A stretch of 15,432 bases of DNA, from contig PBWE01000036.1 of NCBI GenBank assembly GCA_002728915.1, positions 4,069 to 19,500 of the forward strand. Direction: 5' to 3'. The notes beneath the pieces were generated by a model. It was given only the letters and a program-made list of their open reading frames with translations, made no database searches and was not told the origin of the DNA. The stretch is from Micrococcales bacterium (GTDB lineage: Bacteria > Actinomycetota > Actinomycetes > S36-B12). Within the stretch, counting starts at the first letter, position 1. Each line of letters begins with the position of its first letter. This document shows positions 14,806 through 15,432 of this stretch, piece after piece. The position numbers were made by a program, and so were the translations under genes.

Positions 14806-15432
14806 CTAGCCTCGAATGCCGAGGGCTCTTCGTTGGGGCGCTGTCAGTTCGCCTAACTGCTCTGGCGTGAGAGCGCGTACTTGCTTGGGCTTTAGGCTTC
14901 GGAGTTGCCGTGGCGCCATCTGGGCTAACTGTTCTCCCGTGAGCGCTCGAATGTGACGCAGGCGAAGCCCACGCAGGTCAGCCTTGGCGAGAGATTGCAT
15001 GTGTTCGGGGTTCAGAGCCGCTATAGCGGCGGGCTTCAATTTCCGGAACTGCTGCGGTTTCATCGCGCGGATGTGCTTAGGCTGCAAAGCGGCAACGTGG
15101 CTGGGCGCTAGTCGACGAAGCTGCGACGGTACGAGTCGACGTACCGAGGCGGGCCGCAAGGCGCTCACCTGTTCACCGCTCATCGCAGCGATCGCTGCAG
15201 GTCGCAGTCGTGCAACCGAGGCGGGCCGCAGGGCCGCGACGTGCTCGGGTTTGAGCGCAGCGATCGTCTCCGGTTGGAGGCCTCTTGCGCTCTTGGGTTT
15301 GATTGTGTTCACCTGAGCTGCAGTCAAGGCAGCCGCTTGCTCCGGCTGTAGTGCTGCGAGCGCCTGAGAGGGCAACTGCCCGAAAGTTTCGGGGGGAATA
15401 ATCGCAATCTGATCAGGGGTAATGGTGTTGAC
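14806..15432 (-). CDS. Basic octapeptide-repeat protein (5' end off window)
   Basis: The frame is open from the right edge to a stop at 14806-14808, so 208 C-terminal residues are seen and the true start lies outside. The protein is a run of 25 uninterrupted octads of the form L-x-P-x-x-(I/V/L)-x-x, for example LKPEHVAA, LRPASVRR and LTPEQLGE, ending in LGIRG. Position 1 is Leu/Ile/Met in every octad and position 3 is mostly Pro. Variants at position 3 are Gly, Ala, Leu and Lys. The first eight or so units are nearly neutral, while later units are rich in Arg and Lys at positions 2, 4, 7 and 8. No catalytic motif or membrane segment is seen. Similar Leu/Pro octad repeats occur in bacterial proteins of unknown function; a solenoid of short helices is a reasonable guess. 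A TTG at 15375 is within the repeat and is not the start. Confidence 0.75.
   Translation of the reverse strand, partial: VNTITPDQIAIIPPETFGQLPSQALAALQPEQAAALTAAQVNTIKPKSARGLQPETIAALKPEHVAALRPASVARLRPAAIAAMSGEQVSALRPASVRRLVPSQLRRLAPSHVAALQPKHIRAMKPQQFRKLKPAAIAALNPEHMQSLAKADLRGLRLRHIRALTGEQLAQMAPRQLRSLKPKQVRALTPEQLGELTAPQRRALGIRG

Noticed and set aside
15373..15375. TTG start for the octapeptide-repeat gene
   Set aside because: The in-frame sequence upstream to the window edge continues the same octad pattern, so the gene starts outside the window.

Overview
The window looks like a chromosomal segment of a high-GC Gram-positive bacterium (Actinomycetota). The reasons are frequent GTG/TTG starts, actinobacterial-type protein families, and tRNA genes for Glu, Asp and Phe on one strand. 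The C-terminal module of the secreted protein at 1870-2496 recalls Microbacteriaceae, but that family-level guess is weak. No rRNA, CRISPR array, transposase or integrase is visible.

Left block (1-1610, minus strand): a voltage-gated-type potassium channel cut by the window edge, preceded by a multi-pass membrane protein that looks like a divergent ZIP-fold protein. They probably share a transcript.

Second block (1656-6975): a decayed copy of the tRNA-Phe 3' half lies at 1656-1696, in the same orientation as the intact tRNA-Phe at 6975-7047. Between them are a secreted Pro-linker protein, a GT-C-like membrane glycosyltransferase, a divergent quinone-oxidoreductase-type dehydrogenase / TetR pair with two near-identical operators, and a DUF805 membrane protein. 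Four TAGCACA repeats in two evenly spaced pairs sit next to the intact tRNA. The layout resembles an old tRNA-integrated island that has lost its integrase; this is inference.

Third block (7096-12364): a carbohydrate-catabolism locus. A DeoR-family regulator heads a minus-strand operon (deoR, SDR, class II aldolase, SDR). Facing it is a large fused class II aldolase-short-chain dehydrogenase of the RhaEW type. The same two enzyme folds thus occur fused on one side of the regulator and as separate, overlapping genes on the other. No transporter, isomerase or kinase is in view, so the substrate is not settled; L-rhamnose or a related deoxysugar or sugar acid is the best guess. The locus lies exactly between tRNA-Asp and tRNA-Phe, splitting what is usually a compact Glu-Asp-Phe tRNA array in actinobacteria.

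Right block (12372-15432): tRNA-Asp and tRNA-Glu (minus), a small zincin-type metallopeptidase and a type II 3-hydroxyacyl-CoA-dehydrogenase-like SDR (plus), then on the minus strand a full-length Sua5/YrdC threonylcarbamoyl-AMP synthase. Upstream of it is the 3' part of a gene made almost wholly of basic octapeptide repeats, open at the right edge.
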